Shown here: positions 25,940 through 34,662 of the stretch, one piece after another
Numbering within the stretch: position 1 is the first letter of the stretch
Layout of the letters: every line of letters starts with the position of its first letter
NCBI RefSeq assembly: GCF_014648415.1
Contig: NZ_BMRB01000002.1
Span: 393,260-457,259 of the forward strand
Reading direction: 5' to 3'
Origin: Actinokineospora fastidiosa
GTDB lineage: Bacteria; Actinomycetota; Actinomycetes; Mycobacteriales; Pseudonocardiaceae
DNA: 64,000 bases
Made by a program: the position numbers and the translations under genes
Notes under the pieces: model-generated
The model's input: only the letters and a program-made list of their open reading frames with translations
What the model was told of the DNA's origin: nothing
Database searches by the model: none

Positions 25940-28087
25940 ATGAGACAGTCCCGCGCGGCCTGGGCACGGCGGCTTGCCGTTCCCGCGCTGGCCGCCGCCA
26001 CCACCCTGTCGCTGACGATGGCCACACCCGCCGCCGCTGCCGAGGGGACCATCCTCGGCGCGAACGCCGAGGGCGCCATCCCGGGCAGCTACCTGGTCGT
26101 CTTCAAGGACCACGCGACGTCGAGGGCGGCCGTCGCGCAGTCCGCGGAGACCATGGCCGACCGCTACGGCGGCACGGTCACCGCGACCTGGCGGCACGCG
26201 TTGCGCGGTTACGCCGCCACGATGACCGAGCGGCAGGCCCGCAGGCTCGCCGCCGACCCGGCGGTGTCGGCCGTCGAGCAGAACCGGGTCGTCCGGGTCG
26301 CCGACACCCAGCAGAACCCGCCGTCCTGGGGGCTCGACCGGATCGACCAGCGCGACCGGCCGCTCAACAACGCCTACACCTACCCGACCACGGCGTCGAA
26401 CGTGCACGCCTACGTCATCGACACCGGCATCCGCACCACCCACCGGGACTTCGGCAACCGGGCGACGTGGGGCACCAACACCGTCGGCGGCTCCAACACC
26501 GACTGCCACGGCCACGGCACCCACGTCGCGGGCACCGTCGGCGGCACCGCGTACGGCGTCGCCAAGGGCGTGCGGCTGGTCGCGGTCAAGGCGCTCGACT
26601 GCCAGGGCAGCGGCTCCACCCAGAGCATCGTGAGCGCGGTCGACTGGGTGACGGCCAACGCCGTCAAGCCCGCCGTGGCGAACATGAGCCTCGGCGGCGG
26701 CGCGTCCACCGCCATGGACAACGCGGTGCGCAACTCGATCACCTCCGGCGTCGTCTACTCGATCGCGTCCGGCAACTCCAACGCCAACGCCTGCAACACC
26801 TCGCCCGCCCGGGTGACCGAGGCGCTGACGGTCAACGCCAGCACCAGCACCGACGCGCGCGCCTCGTTCTCCAACTGGGGCACCTGCACCGACCTGTTCG
26901 GCCCGGGCCAGGACATCACCTCGGCCTGGCACTCCAGCGACACGGCGACCAACACCATCAGCGGCACGTCGATGGCGGCGCCGCACGTGGCCGGGGTCGT
27001 CGCGCTGTACCTGTCGACGCACCCGAACGCGACGGTGACGCAGACCAACCAGGCGATCATCAACGCGTCCAGCTCCGGCAAGATCAGCAACCCCGGGACG
27101 GGCTCGCCCAACCGGCTGGTCTTCGTCGAGCAGGGCGCGCCCGCCGACGTCGCCGTCACCAACCCCGGCGGCCAGACCGGCACCGTCGGCACCCCCGCCA
27201 GCCTGCAGCTCACCGCGACCGGCGGGGTGGCGCCCTACACCTGGACGGCCACCGGGCTGCCCGCCGGGCTGAGCATCTCGCCGTCGACCGGCCGGATCTC
27301 GGGCACGCCGACCACGGCGAACACCTACCAGGTCACGGTGACCGCGACCGACACGACCAACGACTCCGGGTCGGCGACGTTCAGCTGGGTCATCGAGCCT
27401 GCCAGCGGCGGTGACCTCACCCTGCCCAACCCGGGCACGCTGACCGGCAGCGTGGGCGTGGAGGCCGGGGTCAAGCTGGTCGTCTCCGGCGGGACCGGCC
27501 CGTACACCTGGACCGCCGACGGGCTGCCGCCGGGGCTGTCGCTGAGCAGCGACGGCTCGGACACCGCGATCGTGGGCGGCGTCCCGACCGCGGGCGGCAC
27601 CTACCGGGTGACCGTCAGCGTCACGGCGACCACCGGCGGGTCCACCTCCGTCCAGTTCGACTGGGTGATCAGCGGCGGCGGGCAGATCACCGTGCCCAGC
27701 CCGGGCAACCAGACCACCACGGTCGGCTCCCCGGTGAACCTGCAGCTGACCGCCTCCGGCGGCGCCGCGCCGTACACCTGGAGCGCGTCCGGGCTGCCCG
27801 CGGGGCTGTCGATCAGCGCGAGCGGCCTCATCACCGGCAGCCCGACGGCCGCGGGCACCTCGACGGTGACCGTGACCGCGACCGACTCGGCGGGCGCGTC
27901 CGGCTCGGCCACCTTCACCTGGCGCGTCGAGCCGTCCGGCGGCGAGACGTCGTGGGCGCCGTGGACCCCGTACACCGCGGGCGCCACCGTCACCTACGAG
28001 GGCGTCAGCTACCGGTGCCTGCAGTCGCACACGTCGCAGCCCGGCTGGACGCCGCCGGTCGTCCCGGCGCTGTGGCAGCGGCTCTGA
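25940..28087 (+). CDS. Secreted S8 subtilase with Ig-like repeats and chitin-binding domain
   Basis: A 715-residue protein. It has a signal peptide (about 1-34), an I9 inhibitor propeptide (PGSYLVVFKDHATSRAAVAQ), and a proteinase-K-like S8 domain (about 120-400) with Asp in YVIDTGIRTTHRDF, His in CHGHGTHVAGTVGG and Ser in SGTSMAAPHVAG. Three putative Ig-fold (He_PIG-like) repeats follow, each with GGVAPYTWTATGLPAGLSIS-type cores. The last 45 residues (SWAPWTPYTAGATVTYEGVS, YRCLQSHTSQPGW) are a CBM5/12 chitin-binding module. It probably attacks protein embedded in fungal walls or arthropod cuticle. A GAGGGAGAG element precedes the ATG. Confidence 0.92.
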   Translation: MRQSRAAWARRLAVPALAAATTLSLTMATPAAAAEGTILGANAEGAIPGSYLVVFKDHATSRAAVAQSAETMADRYGGTVTATWRHALRGYAATMTERQARRLAADPAVSAVEQNRVVRVADTQQNPPSWGLDRIDQRDRPLNNAYTYPTTASNVHAYVIDTGIRTTHRDFGNRATWGTNTVGGSNTDCHGHGTHVAGTVGGTAYGVAKGVRLVAVKALDCQGSGSTQSIVSAVDWVTANAVKPAVANMSLGGGASTAMDNAVRNSITSGVVYSIASGNSNANACNTSPARVTEALTVNASTSTDARASFSNWGTCTDLFGPGQDITSAWHSSDTATNTISGTSMAAPHVAGVVALYLSTHPNATVTQTNQAIINASSSGKISNPGTGSPNRLVFVEQGAPADVAVTNPGGQTGTVGTPASLQLTATGGVAPYTWTATGLPAGLSISPSTGRISGTPTTANTYQVTVTATDTTNDSGSATFSWVIEPASGGDLTLPNPGTLTGSVGVEAGVKLVVSGGTGPYTWTADGLPPGLSLSSDGSDTAIVGGVPTAGGTYRVTVSVTATTGGSTSVQFDWVISGGGQITVPSPGNQTTTVGSPVNLQLTASGGAAPYTWSASGLPAGLSISASGLITGSPTAAGTSTVTVTATDSAGASGSATFTWRVEPSGGETSWAPWTPYTAGATVTYEGVSYRCLQSHTSQPGWTPPVVPALWQRL

Positions 28088-28100
28088 CCGGGTGATGTCC

Positions 28101-28146
28101 GTCGGGCCGTTCGCCGCGGGTGGTCCACCGCGGCGAACGGCCCGAC
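28101..28146. terminator. 19-bp perfect stem between convergent genes
   Basis: GTCGGGCCGTTCGCCGCGG (28101-28119) pairs perfectly with its complement at 28128-28146, with an 8-nt loop. It lies between the subtilase stop (28087) and the acetyltransferase stop (28157), so it serves both directions. Confidence 0.8.
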
Positions 28147-28156
28147 GACGCGTTCC

Positions 28157-29341
28157 TCAGCCTTTGCCGAACGACCGGGGGACGCGCCGCGGCAGGAGCG
28201 AGCGCAGTTCGGCGGCCGCGGCGTCGGTGATCTCGCCGAGGCCGCGGGCGACCACGTCGAGCGGGTCGAGCACTCCGTAGGCGAGGCCGGACAGGCCCGC
28301 CGCGGTGAGGGTGGCCCGCTCCCCCGTTCCGGACGCGCTGACCTCGAGCGTCCCGCCGCTGCCGTCGAGCAGGTACCGGCCCGCGAGGAGCTGGTCGTCG
28401 ACCACCTCGATCGCCACGCGCCCCGGGCCGCAGTGGGCGCCGTGCAGCGCTTCCATTGACAGCAGCCGCGCCATCAGGGGTGGCGCGGTCGGAAAGGCGG
28501 TCTCCGCCTCCGTGCGGACGGCGAGACCGCTCGCCCAGGTCTCGGGGAAGTCGTCGGGGGCGACGGTGACCGTGATCGTGGTGACCTGGTGCGCGTGCTG
28601 GGCCAAGAAGCGCAGGAGCAGGGCCCGGCCGATCGCGTCGGCGCAGAGCAGTTCGTCGACGATCAGAGCGCCGCCGTAGCCGTCGATGCGGTAGGTCATG
28701 GTGCCGGCCACCGTGTCGCCGACGGTGGCGGTGACCAACCAGCGGTTCGCGGCGTCGAGGACGCGGGCGGCCCGGTAGTCGGGGGTGTAGGTGAAGCCGT
28801 GCCATCGCGGCAGCAGGGTTCGCTGGAACGCCCGGTAGGTGTCGAAGCCGTCCTTGATGTTCTGCCAGCGCACCTCACCGGGGAGTCGGACGTCGAGCAG
28901 CGGCGCCAGTCCTTCGGGGGTGAACGTCGCCGTGGGGTTCTGCGGAAGGCAGATGTAGCCGAGCTTGTCGTAGAACGACGGGTGGAACGGGAAGAGAGTG
29001 GCCAGCCGGTGTCCTTTGTCGACCATGTCGCTGTGGAGCCTGCGCATCAGGCGACGGCTGTGCCCCTGTCTGCGGGCCGCGGGATGGGTTGCCACCCAGG
29101 CGATGCCCGCCATCGGGCTGACAACGCCGCGCAGGTTCTGCCACGCGGGGAAGGCAGCGGCGGTGGCGAGCGTGCGGGCGTCCTCCTCGGCGATGAGGGT
29201 GTGGTTGCCCTCGTGGTAGGGCAGGAGACCGCGCAGGTCCTCGACCGCGGCCGGGGACGGGGTCTCGTCGAAGGCGTAGGGGTACAGGGTGAAGGCCGTG
29301 CGCAGCCGCTCGTCGCCGGAGACTTGCCGGATCGCGCTCAT
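28157..29341 (-). CDS. Eis-family GNAT N-acetyltransferase
   Basis: A 394-residue protein with the Eis arrangement: an N-terminal GNAT domain with the acetyl-CoA loop in ATHPAARRQGHSRRLMRRLH, a second degenerate GNAT domain, and a C-terminal SCP2-like sterol-carrier domain (about 290-394). FYDKLGYICLPQN is typical. Eis proteins acetylate amines, including aminoglycosides or peptide lysines. ATG 29341 is preferred over a GTG six codons upstream. The natural substrate is unknown. Confidence 0.85.
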   Translation of the reverse strand: MSAIRQVSGDERLRTAFTLYPYAFDETPSPAAVEDLRGLLPYHEGNHTLIAEEDARTLATAAAFPAWQNLRGVVSPMAGIAWVATHPAARRQGHSRRLMRRLHSDMVDKGHRLATLFPFHPSFYDKLGYICLPQNPTATFTPEGLAPLLDVRLPGEVRWQNIKDGFDTYRAFQRTLLPRWHGFTYTPDYRAARVLDAANRWLVTATVGDTVAGTMTYRIDGYGGALIVDELLCADAIGRALLLRFLAQHAHQVTTITVTVAPDDFPETWASGLAVRTEAETAFPTAPPLMARLLSMEALHGAHCGPGRVAIEVVDDQLLAGRYLLDGSGGTLEVSASGTGERATLTAAGLSGLAYGVLDPLDVVARGLGEITDAAAAELRSLLPRRVPRSFGKG

Positions 29342-29546
29342 CGGCTCACCGCCTCCCACCGGCCGGGAAGTCCTGCGCAGCGTGGCCAGACACCCGCGGG
29401 TCTGGTGGTGGTCGCGGTCAAGCGGCGCCTCCAGGTGGCTCGGTGCTCCTGACCTCCATCACAACCGCTGGACGGATTGACCGGCAGGTTTGATTCGGCG
29501 AGCAAATCAACGCAGGCCCTCGCACCCGCGCCGATCCGCGTGACCG

Positions 29547-29858
29547 CTACTTCCGGGGCTCCCGTTCGATCCGGTACTGCTCGATGAGCTCCGGGTGGTC
29601 GTCAGGGTCGCCTGGGGTCGGTGGGCTCCCGCCGACCCGCCGCGCGATGTCCTCTGCAGTCGCTTGATCGGCGTAGATCGTCAGCAGCAAACCGTCCTCG
29701 GCGTACCCCAGGCTCCACGGCACCGGACACGGCGGCGGGTGGTGCTCGTCCGGGCACAGCGTCCGCGCGATGGACTCTTTGAGCTCGTCGCCGCCCGCGA
29801 CGAGGATGTCATACACCTGCACCTCGCCCACGGTAGGCGCCCGGCAGCCCCCGCACAT
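29547..29858 (-). CDS. Hypothetical protein with N-terminal CxxC
   Basis: About 103 residues: MCGGCRAPTVGEVQVYDILV, then a segment TLCPDEHHPPPCPVPWSLGY with two more cysteines, and a C-terminus rich in Asp, Pro and Glu. The paired cysteines (CGGC, and CPDEHHPPPC) could bind a metal. ATG at 29858 is the best start; the frame is open to 30065 but the upstream part reads as non-coding. No family is recognised. Confidence 0.5.
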   Translation of the reverse strand: MCGGCRAPTVGEVQVYDILVAGGDELKESIARTLCPDEHHPPPCPVPWSLGYAEDGLLLTIYADQATAEDIARRVGGSPPTPGDPDDHPELIEQYRIEREPRK

Positions 29859-30018
29859 CGGGAATGTCCCTGATCCGAGGACAACCCGTCGACGACGCCC
29901 ACGTGCGGGAGTTCCTGGTGGCTCAAGCGCCCGGCACCACTGAGGTGACGACCCGCAAGGGGCGGTGACACTTCCGACAATTGACCTCCAGCGGACTTGA
30001 GGTTCTAGCGTCGGCGGC

Positions 30019-30411
30019 ATGACCGACAAGAACGGAACGCTCCTCTTCCACAACACAATGCGCATTCGGGAGGGGCGCCTGGACGAGTTTCAGGCCGCTG
30101 TCGTCAAGGCCGTCGACTTCGTCCGCGAGCACGGACCCCAGCTGATGGTGGAGGTGTTCATCGACGCCGAGGCGATGGTGGCGCACAGCTTCCAGCTCTA
30201 CGCCGACGACGAGTCCGTGTTGCGGCACTGGGAGCTGTCCGACCCCTACATCCGCGAGGTGATGGAGCACTGCACAGTGGAGCGGTTCGAGGTGTTCGGA
30301 CACCCCGGGGAACAGGTGCGGACGGGCCTACACGGCCCAACCGGCGAATCCTTCCCCACCTCGATCACGCCACGCCTCACCGGCTTCACCCGTCTCACCG
30401 CACGCCCCTAG
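30019..30411 (+). CDS. Antibiotic-biosynthesis-monooxygenase-like (dimeric barrel) protein
   Basis: A 130-residue protein beginning MTDKNGTLLFHNTMRIREGR, with alternating strands and helices and motifs DEFQAAVVKAVDFVREHGPQ and HSFQLYADDESVLRHWELSD. The pattern fits the ferredoxin-like dimeric alpha/beta-barrel superfamily that includes ABM domains. Whether it is catalytic is unclear. It stands 60 bp before the RibD-like reductase on the same strand. Confidence 0.6.
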   Translation: MTDKNGTLLFHNTMRIREGRLDEFQAAVVKAVDFVREHGPQLMVEVFIDAEAMVAHSFQLYADDESVLRHWELSDPYIREVMEHCTVERFEVFGHPGEQVRTGLHGPTGESFPTSITPRLTGFTRLTARP

Positions 30412-30470
30412 CGCGATCCCGCGAGGTCAGGGCTCGCATTCAGGCTCCCTGACCGGCAGGCTGTACTGCC

Positions 30471-31037
30471 ATGGGCAGACTGACCTACGGCATGAACGTC
30501 TCCGTGGACGGCTACATCGCGGACCCGAACGGGGAGATCGGCTGGAGCGACCCGGACGACGAGTTGCACCAGTACTGGAACGACCAGGTCCGCGACACGG
30601 AGGTGGCGCTGTACGGGCGCAAGTTGTACGAACTCATGGCGGCCTACTGGCCGACCGCCGACCAGGAGCCCGACGTCACCCCGGTGACCGCTGAGTACGC
30701 GCGCTTGTGGCGGGGGATGCGGAAAGTGGTGTTCTCGAAGACCCTCGAGTCGGTGGGCTGGAACTCCGAACTGGAGCGGGGGGACGTGGTCGAGGTCGCC
30801 AGGAGGCTCAAGGCCGAGACCGACGGGCTGGTCGAGGTCGCGGGCGCCACGCTCGCCGCGCCGTTGGTCAGGGCCGGGCTTGTCGACGAGTTCCACGTGG
30901 TGATCGCGCCCGCGGCGGTCGGCGGCGGCACGCCGTTCTTCCCGTCGATGGACAAGTGGGTCCACTTGCGGCTGATCGAGAACCGCACTTTCCCGACGGG
31001 CGCGGTCCTCCTGCGCTACGAGACCGTGCGCGACTAG
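30471..31037 (+). CDS. Dihydrofolate reductase-like (RibD C-terminal) protein
   Basis: A 188-residue protein of the RibD_C/DHFR-like family: MGRLTYGMNVSVDGYIADPN at the N-terminus, LYGRKLYELM around residue 45, and LVEVAGATLAAPLVRAGLVD then EFHVVIAPAAVGGGTPFF in the nucleotide-binding half. These small reductases are common in actinomycetes and mostly of unknown substrate. The ATG starts exactly at the family N-terminus. Confidence 0.85.
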   Translation: MGRLTYGMNVSVDGYIADPNGEIGWSDPDDELHQYWNDQVRDTEVALYGRKLYELMAAYWPTADQEPDVTPVTAEYARLWRGMRKVVFSKTLESVGWNSELERGDVVEVARRLKAETDGLVEVAGATLAAPLVRAGLVDEFHVVIAPAAVGGGTPFFPSMDKWVHLRLIENRTFPTGAVLLRYETVRD

Positions 31038-31042
31038 GACGG

Positions 31043-31966
31043 TCAGGTGCGCTGGTAGAGCACGTGGTGCCCGTCGCGGTGACGGGAGACCAGGCCCGCT
31101 TGGTGCAGCACGCGCAGGTGGTAGGACGCCGTCGACGGGGCTATGCCGTGGCGGGCGGCCAGGTGGGCGGTCGAGCGGGGCTGGGTGAGGTCGGCGAGCA
31201 GGGCGGCCCGGGTGGCGCCGTAGAGGCGGGCCTGGGCGGCCGGGTCGCGGTGGCCGTCGCGGGGCAGGCCCGCCGCCGGGTAGCCGATCACGGCGGGCGC
31301 GTCCCCGCACACCTGCGCGGTGGCGTTGGGCCAGTTGAGCGCGGTGGGCACCAGCACCAGGTCCCGGTCGCCGAGGGCGACGGTCTCGGCATGGGGGCCC
31401 AGGGTGATCGTCAGTGCGTCCCCGGTCCAGCCGATGTCGGGGTGCAGGCTGGTGAAGAGGCTCGCCAGGCCGCCGGACGCCATGGTGCGCATGCGCTGCG
31501 CGAGGTCAGCCTCCAGGACGTCGCGCAGCGCGGGCCAGCCGTCGGCGAGCACGTGCCGCCAGAACACCAGCAGCCCGTTGGCCGCGCGCCTGCCGAACGT
31601 CCCCGCGTCGACCGCGTCGCGCACGGCCGGGGGGACGCGGTTGCGGGAGGCGACGTAGCCGATCTGGTCGGCGACGACGTCCGGCCGGGCGCTGGAGACC
31701 AGGTCGAGCTGGTCGTCCAGCGTCGACGCGGGCGGGGGCGGCGGGGTCAGCAGGTCGGGGGCGTAGCAGGGGAACAGCGTCCCGGCGACGAGCGCCACGT
31801 CGGGATGGCGCAGCGCGGCGCGGGCGAGCGGGCCGTGGTCGCCGAACAGCGGGTGGCTGCGCCCCAGCACCAGCGTCCAGAGCCACACCGCGGCCTCCGC
31901 GGCCGGGGATACCGCGAGCCGGGTGCGCGCCACCGCGTCGGGCGTCATGCGCACGGTGATCACCAC
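31043..31966 (-). CDS. ArsR-like winged-helix regulator with long N-terminal domain
   Basis: About 307 residues. The C-terminal 70 residues contain a winged helix (TAHLAARHGIAPSTASYHLR, VLHQAGLVSRHRDGHHVLYQ) of the ArsR type. The N-terminal 220 residues (RTRLAVSPAAEAAVWLWTLV) form an uncharacterised domain seen in many actinobacterial regulators. Start is uncertain between GTG 31966, GTG 31963 and ATG 31948. It is divergent from the small exported protein at 32077 and ends 5 nt from the convergent reductase gene. Confidence 0.8.
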   Translation of the reverse strand: MVITVRMTPDAVARTRLAVSPAAEAAVWLWTLVLGRSHPLFGDHGPLARAALRHPDVALVAGTLFPCYAPDLLTPPPPPASTLDDQLDLVSSARPDVVADQIGYVASRNRVPPAVRDAVDAGTFGRRAANGLLVFWRHVLADGWPALRDVLEADLAQRMRTMASGGLASLFTSLHPDIGWTGDALTITLGPHAETVALGDRDLVLVPTALNWPNATAQVCGDAPAVIGYPAAGLPRDGHRDPAAQARLYGATRAALLADLTQPRSTAHLAARHGIAPSTASYHLRVLHQAGLVSRHRDGHHVLYQRT

Positions 31967-32076
31967 TCGATGGAACCACGCTGGGGCATTCGAGCGGGCT
32001 CGAATCAGTTCACCGGCACTCCGGCGCGCGGTTTGCTCGTCCTGTTCGCAATGCGCCGTAGTGAAGGAGGTTTCCC

Positions 32077-32472
32077 GTGTCCCGTCAACGCGTGCCGCGA
32101 CTCGCGGTGATCGGCCTGCTCGTCGTGGCCCTGGTCGGGCTCGGCGGCTCGGCGGTGGCCGCCACCAGGACGGCCGAGGCCGGTGTCCAGGCGTGCAAGG
32201 ACGTCACCAGCCCCGGCGGGGCGAAGGTGCGGTTCTGCTGGGCCTACGGCGAAGGGACCGACTTCGCGGGCGGCAGGCTCCCGATGTGGCTGGTCTCCGG
32301 CGAGGTCTTCGGGGCCAGTTTCGGCCAGGTCCAGTGGGTGACCGCGGATGGCCGGGCTGTCTGGCAGAGCACGGCGCGGCCGACGTTCGTGGAGTACTTC
32401 ACCTGGGCGTCGGAGCGGCTGCGGTTCCGGGCCTGCAACGTCAACGGCTGCGGCGCCTGGGTCTCGGCGTGA
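32077..32472 (+). CDS. Small exported protein, unknown
   Basis: A 131-residue protein with a signal peptide (PRLAVIGLLVVALVGLGGSA) and a mature part containing four cysteines (ACKD, FCWAYG, ACNVNGCGAW), probably two disulphides. GTG 32077 follows AAGGAGG at 6 nt. No family is recognised; the size and cysteine pattern resemble small secreted beta-sandwich proteins. It is divergent from the ArsR-like regulator. Confidence 0.75.
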   Translation: MSRQRVPRLAVIGLLVVALVGLGGSAVAATRTAEAGVQACKDVTSPGGAKVRFCWAYGEGTDFAGGRLPMWLVSGEVFGASFGQVQWVTADGRAVWQSTARPTFVEYFTWASERLRFRACNVNGCGAWVSA

Positions 32473-32476
32473 CCTA

Positions 32477-32504
32477 GGGGGAGCGGGCACCCGCCCGCTC
32501 CCCC
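32477..32504 (+). terminator. 11-bp stem after the small exported protein
   Basis: GGGGGAGCGGG (32477-32487) pairs perfectly with CCCGCTCCCCC (32494-32504) across 6 nt, starting 5 nt after the stop codon and ending 14 nt before the cbiZ GTG. Confidence 0.7.
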
Positions 32505-32517
32505 GTACAGTGCCCGG

Positions 32518-33150
32518 GTGATCGAGCAACCCGACATCCTCGCCCAGCCGGACGGGCGGCCCGCGCTGCTGTGGCGGCTGCCCGCCGGGACGCGGTGCGT
32601 GTCCAGCGCCGTGCTGGGCGGCGGGATCGGCTCGGCCGAGTGGGTGGTGAACGTCGAGGTCGACAAGGACTACGACCGCGAGCCCGTCGCCCACCTGAGC
32701 GCGCTCGTCGCCGGGTGGGGGCTGGACGGGCGGGGATCGGGGCTGCTCACCGCCGCGGCCGTGCGCCGGTTCAGCGTCGGGCGGGACGGCGAGGTCGAGT
32801 GCGCGGCCACCGTCGGGTTGACGTACCCGGTCTACGCGGCGGATCCCGCCTCGTCCGCCGTCGCGGCCGTGCCGGGGACGATCAACCTGGTCTGCTGGAT
32901 TCCCGCCCCGCTCGTCGACAGCGCGCTGGTGAACGCGGTCGCCACGGCGACGGAGGCGAAGTCCCAGGCCCTGGCCGAGGCCGGGGTGGCCGGGACCGGG
33001 ACGGCAAGCGACGCCCTCGTCGTCTGCTGCCCGCCCGGGGGCCGGGAGCCCTACGGCGGTCCGCGGTCGCGGTGGGGCCTCCGGCTGGCGAACGCCGTCC
33101 ACACCGCCGTGCTCACCGGCACCCGCGACTGGCAGCGCCGTGCGCGCTGA
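32518..33150 (+). CDS. cbiZ: Adenosylcobinamide amidohydrolase CbiZ
   Basis: A 210-residue protein of the CbiZ family, with characteristic VDKDYDREPVAHLSALV, TVGLTYPVYAADP and the motif GTGTASDALVVCCPPGG near the C-terminus. CbiZ hydrolyses adenosylcobinamide (or pseudocobalamin) to adenosylcobyric acid so that imported incomplete corrinoids can be remade into cobalamin. GTG 32518 is the first start after the upstream terminator. It overlaps the following GNAT gene by 11 nt. It would work with the corrinoid importer at 9131-11972. Confidence 0.87.
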   Translation: MIEQPDILAQPDGRPALLWRLPAGTRCVSSAVLGGGIGSAEWVVNVEVDKDYDREPVAHLSALVAGWGLDGRGSGLLTAAAVRRFSVGRDGEVECAATVGLTYPVYAADPASSAVAAVPGTINLVCWIPAPLVDSALVNAVATATEAKSQALAEAGVAGTGTASDALVVCCPPGGREPYGGPRSRWGLRLANAVHTAVLTGTRDWQRRAR

Positions 33151-33631
33151 GCCGCTCGGGGACGAGCTCGTCGTCCTGGAACCCCTCTGCGTGGAACACG
33201 CCGAGGAGATGGCAGCTGTGCTGGCCGACGGCGAGCTGTACGCGTTCACCGGCGGGGAGCCCCCGACTCCCGGCCGGTTGCGCGGCCGGTACGAGGCGCA
33301 GGTCCGGGGGCGGTCGGCCGACGGCGGCCAGTGGTGGCTGAACTGGGTGGTGCGCTGCCGCGCCGACGGGGCGGCGGCCGGGTACGTGCAGGCGACCGTC
33401 GACCACGACGGCGCCGAGCTGGCGTGGGTGATCGGCCTGCGCCACCACGGCCGAGGGCTCGCGCGCGCGTCGGCAGGGCTTGTCGTGGCGTGGTTGCGGG
33501 AGCAGGGGGTGGGGCGGGTGATCGCGCACGTGCATCCCGGGCACGCGGCCTCGGGCGCGGTGGCTCGCGGGATCGGGTTGGCGCCGACCCAGGTCGTCGT
33601 GGACGGCGAGGTCCGGTGGGAGAGCCGGTAG
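33140..33631 (+). CDS. GNAT-family N-acetyltransferase
   Basis: A 163-residue RimJ/RimL-like GNAT protein: VVLEPLCVEHAEEMAAVLAD at the N-terminus, ELAWVIGLRHHGRGLARASA containing the acetyl-CoA-binding motif, and GHAASGAVARGIGLAPTQ at the C-terminus. GTG 33140 lies inside the end of cbiZ, so translation is probably coupled. Substrate unknown; the link with cobalamin may be only positional. Confidence 0.82.
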   Translation: MRAEPLGDELVVLEPLCVEHAEEMAAVLADGELYAFTGGEPPTPGRLRGRYEAQVRGRSADGGQWWLNWVVRCRADGAAAGYVQATVDHDGAELAWVIGLRHHGRGLARASAGLVVAWLREQGVGRVIAHVHPGHAASGAVARGIGLAPTQVVVDGEVRWESR

Positions 33632-33637
33632 GGCCGG

Positions 33638-34585
33638 TCAGAACACCGACAGGCCGGTGAGGGTGGTGAACCGGTCCAACGCCTCGACGCCCGCGACGGA
33701 GTTGCCGTGGCGGTCGAGGGCCGGGCTCCACACGCACAGCGTGCAGCGGCCGGGGACGACCGCGAGGATCCCGCCGCCGACGCCGCTCTTGCCCGGCAGG
33801 CCGACCCGGAAGGCGAACTCGCCCGCCGCGTCGTAGGCGCCGCAGGTGAGCATGATCGAGTTGATCCGCTTCGCCGCGCTGCGGTCCAGCAGGCGGGAGC
33901 CGTCGCCGCGCAGCCCGTGCCGCGCCAGGAACAACCCGGCGGCGGCCAGGTCCTCGCAGCTCATCGCGATCGAACACTGCCAGAAGTAGTGCTCCAGCAC
34001 GTCCGCGACGGGGTTGCGCAGGTTGCCGTAGCTCGCCATGAAGTGGGCCAGCGCGGCGTTGCGGTCGCCCCGCGCCGCCTCCGACCGCGCCACGCTCGCG
34101 TCGAAGTCGACGCGCGGGTTGCCGCTCTCGGCGCGCAGCAGCTCCAGCACCGCGCCCCGCGCGTCGCCGGTCGTGGTCAGCAGGTGGTCGGTCACCACCA
34201 GCGCGCCCGCGTTGATGAACGGGTTGCGCGGGATGCCGTCCTCCTGTTCCAGCTGCACCAGCGAGTTGAACGGGTTGCCGGACGGCTCGCGGCCGACCCT
34301 CCGCCACAGCGCCTCGGCGTCGGCGCCCAGCGCGAGCGCCAGGGAGAACGCCTTGGACACGCTCTGGATCGAGAAGGGCGTCCGCGACTCCCCCACCCCG
34401 AGCACCTCGCCGTCCACCCCGGCGACGGCGAGCCCGAACGCCGTCGGGTCGACCTCGGACAGCGCCGGGATGTAGTCGGCGACCCGGCCCTCGGCGCCCG
34501 CGCGGGGCCCGACCTCGTCGGCGATCTCCCGCAGCACCGGCAGCAGCCGCCGAGCCTCAGTGGTGGGCAGCTCCTCGACTGTCAC
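33638..34585 (-). CDS. glsA: Glutaminase A
   Basis: A 315-residue serine-dependent glutaminase. Key motifs include FSIQSVSKAFSLALALG with the catalytic Ser-x-x-Lys, EPSGNPFNSLVQLEQEDGIP, RNPFINAGALVV, and GKSGVGGGILAVVPG near the C-terminus. It converts glutamine to glutamate and ammonia. GTG 34585 follows GGGAG at 6 nt. It converges on the GNAT gene with only 6 bp between stops. Confidence 0.92.
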   Translation of the reverse strand: MTVEELPTTEARRLLPVLREIADEVGPRAGAEGRVADYIPALSEVDPTAFGLAVAGVDGEVLGVGESRTPFSIQSVSKAFSLALALGADAEALWRRVGREPSGNPFNSLVQLEQEDGIPRNPFINAGALVVTDHLLTTTGDARGAVLELLRAESGNPRVDFDASVARSEAARGDRNAALAHFMASYGNLRNPVADVLEHYFWQCSIAMSCEDLAAAGLFLARHGLRGDGSRLLDRSAAKRINSIMLTCGAYDAAGEFAFRVGLPGKSGVGGGILAVVPGRCTLCVWSPALDRHGNSVAGVEALDRFTTLTGLSVF

Positions 34586-34662
34586 TGCTGCTCCCTTCGC
34601 CGTAGCTGAGCTGTTAGTGGCCGGCTACACTTCCGGGCCGATCGGGCGGACGGAAGTGCGGA

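Noticed and set aside
24827-28030. 1067-codon open frame antisense to the subtilase
   Set aside because: It is a GC-rich shadow frame with Arg/Gly/Ala-rich nonsense; only its last 46 codons, with their own ribosome binding site, look like a gene.
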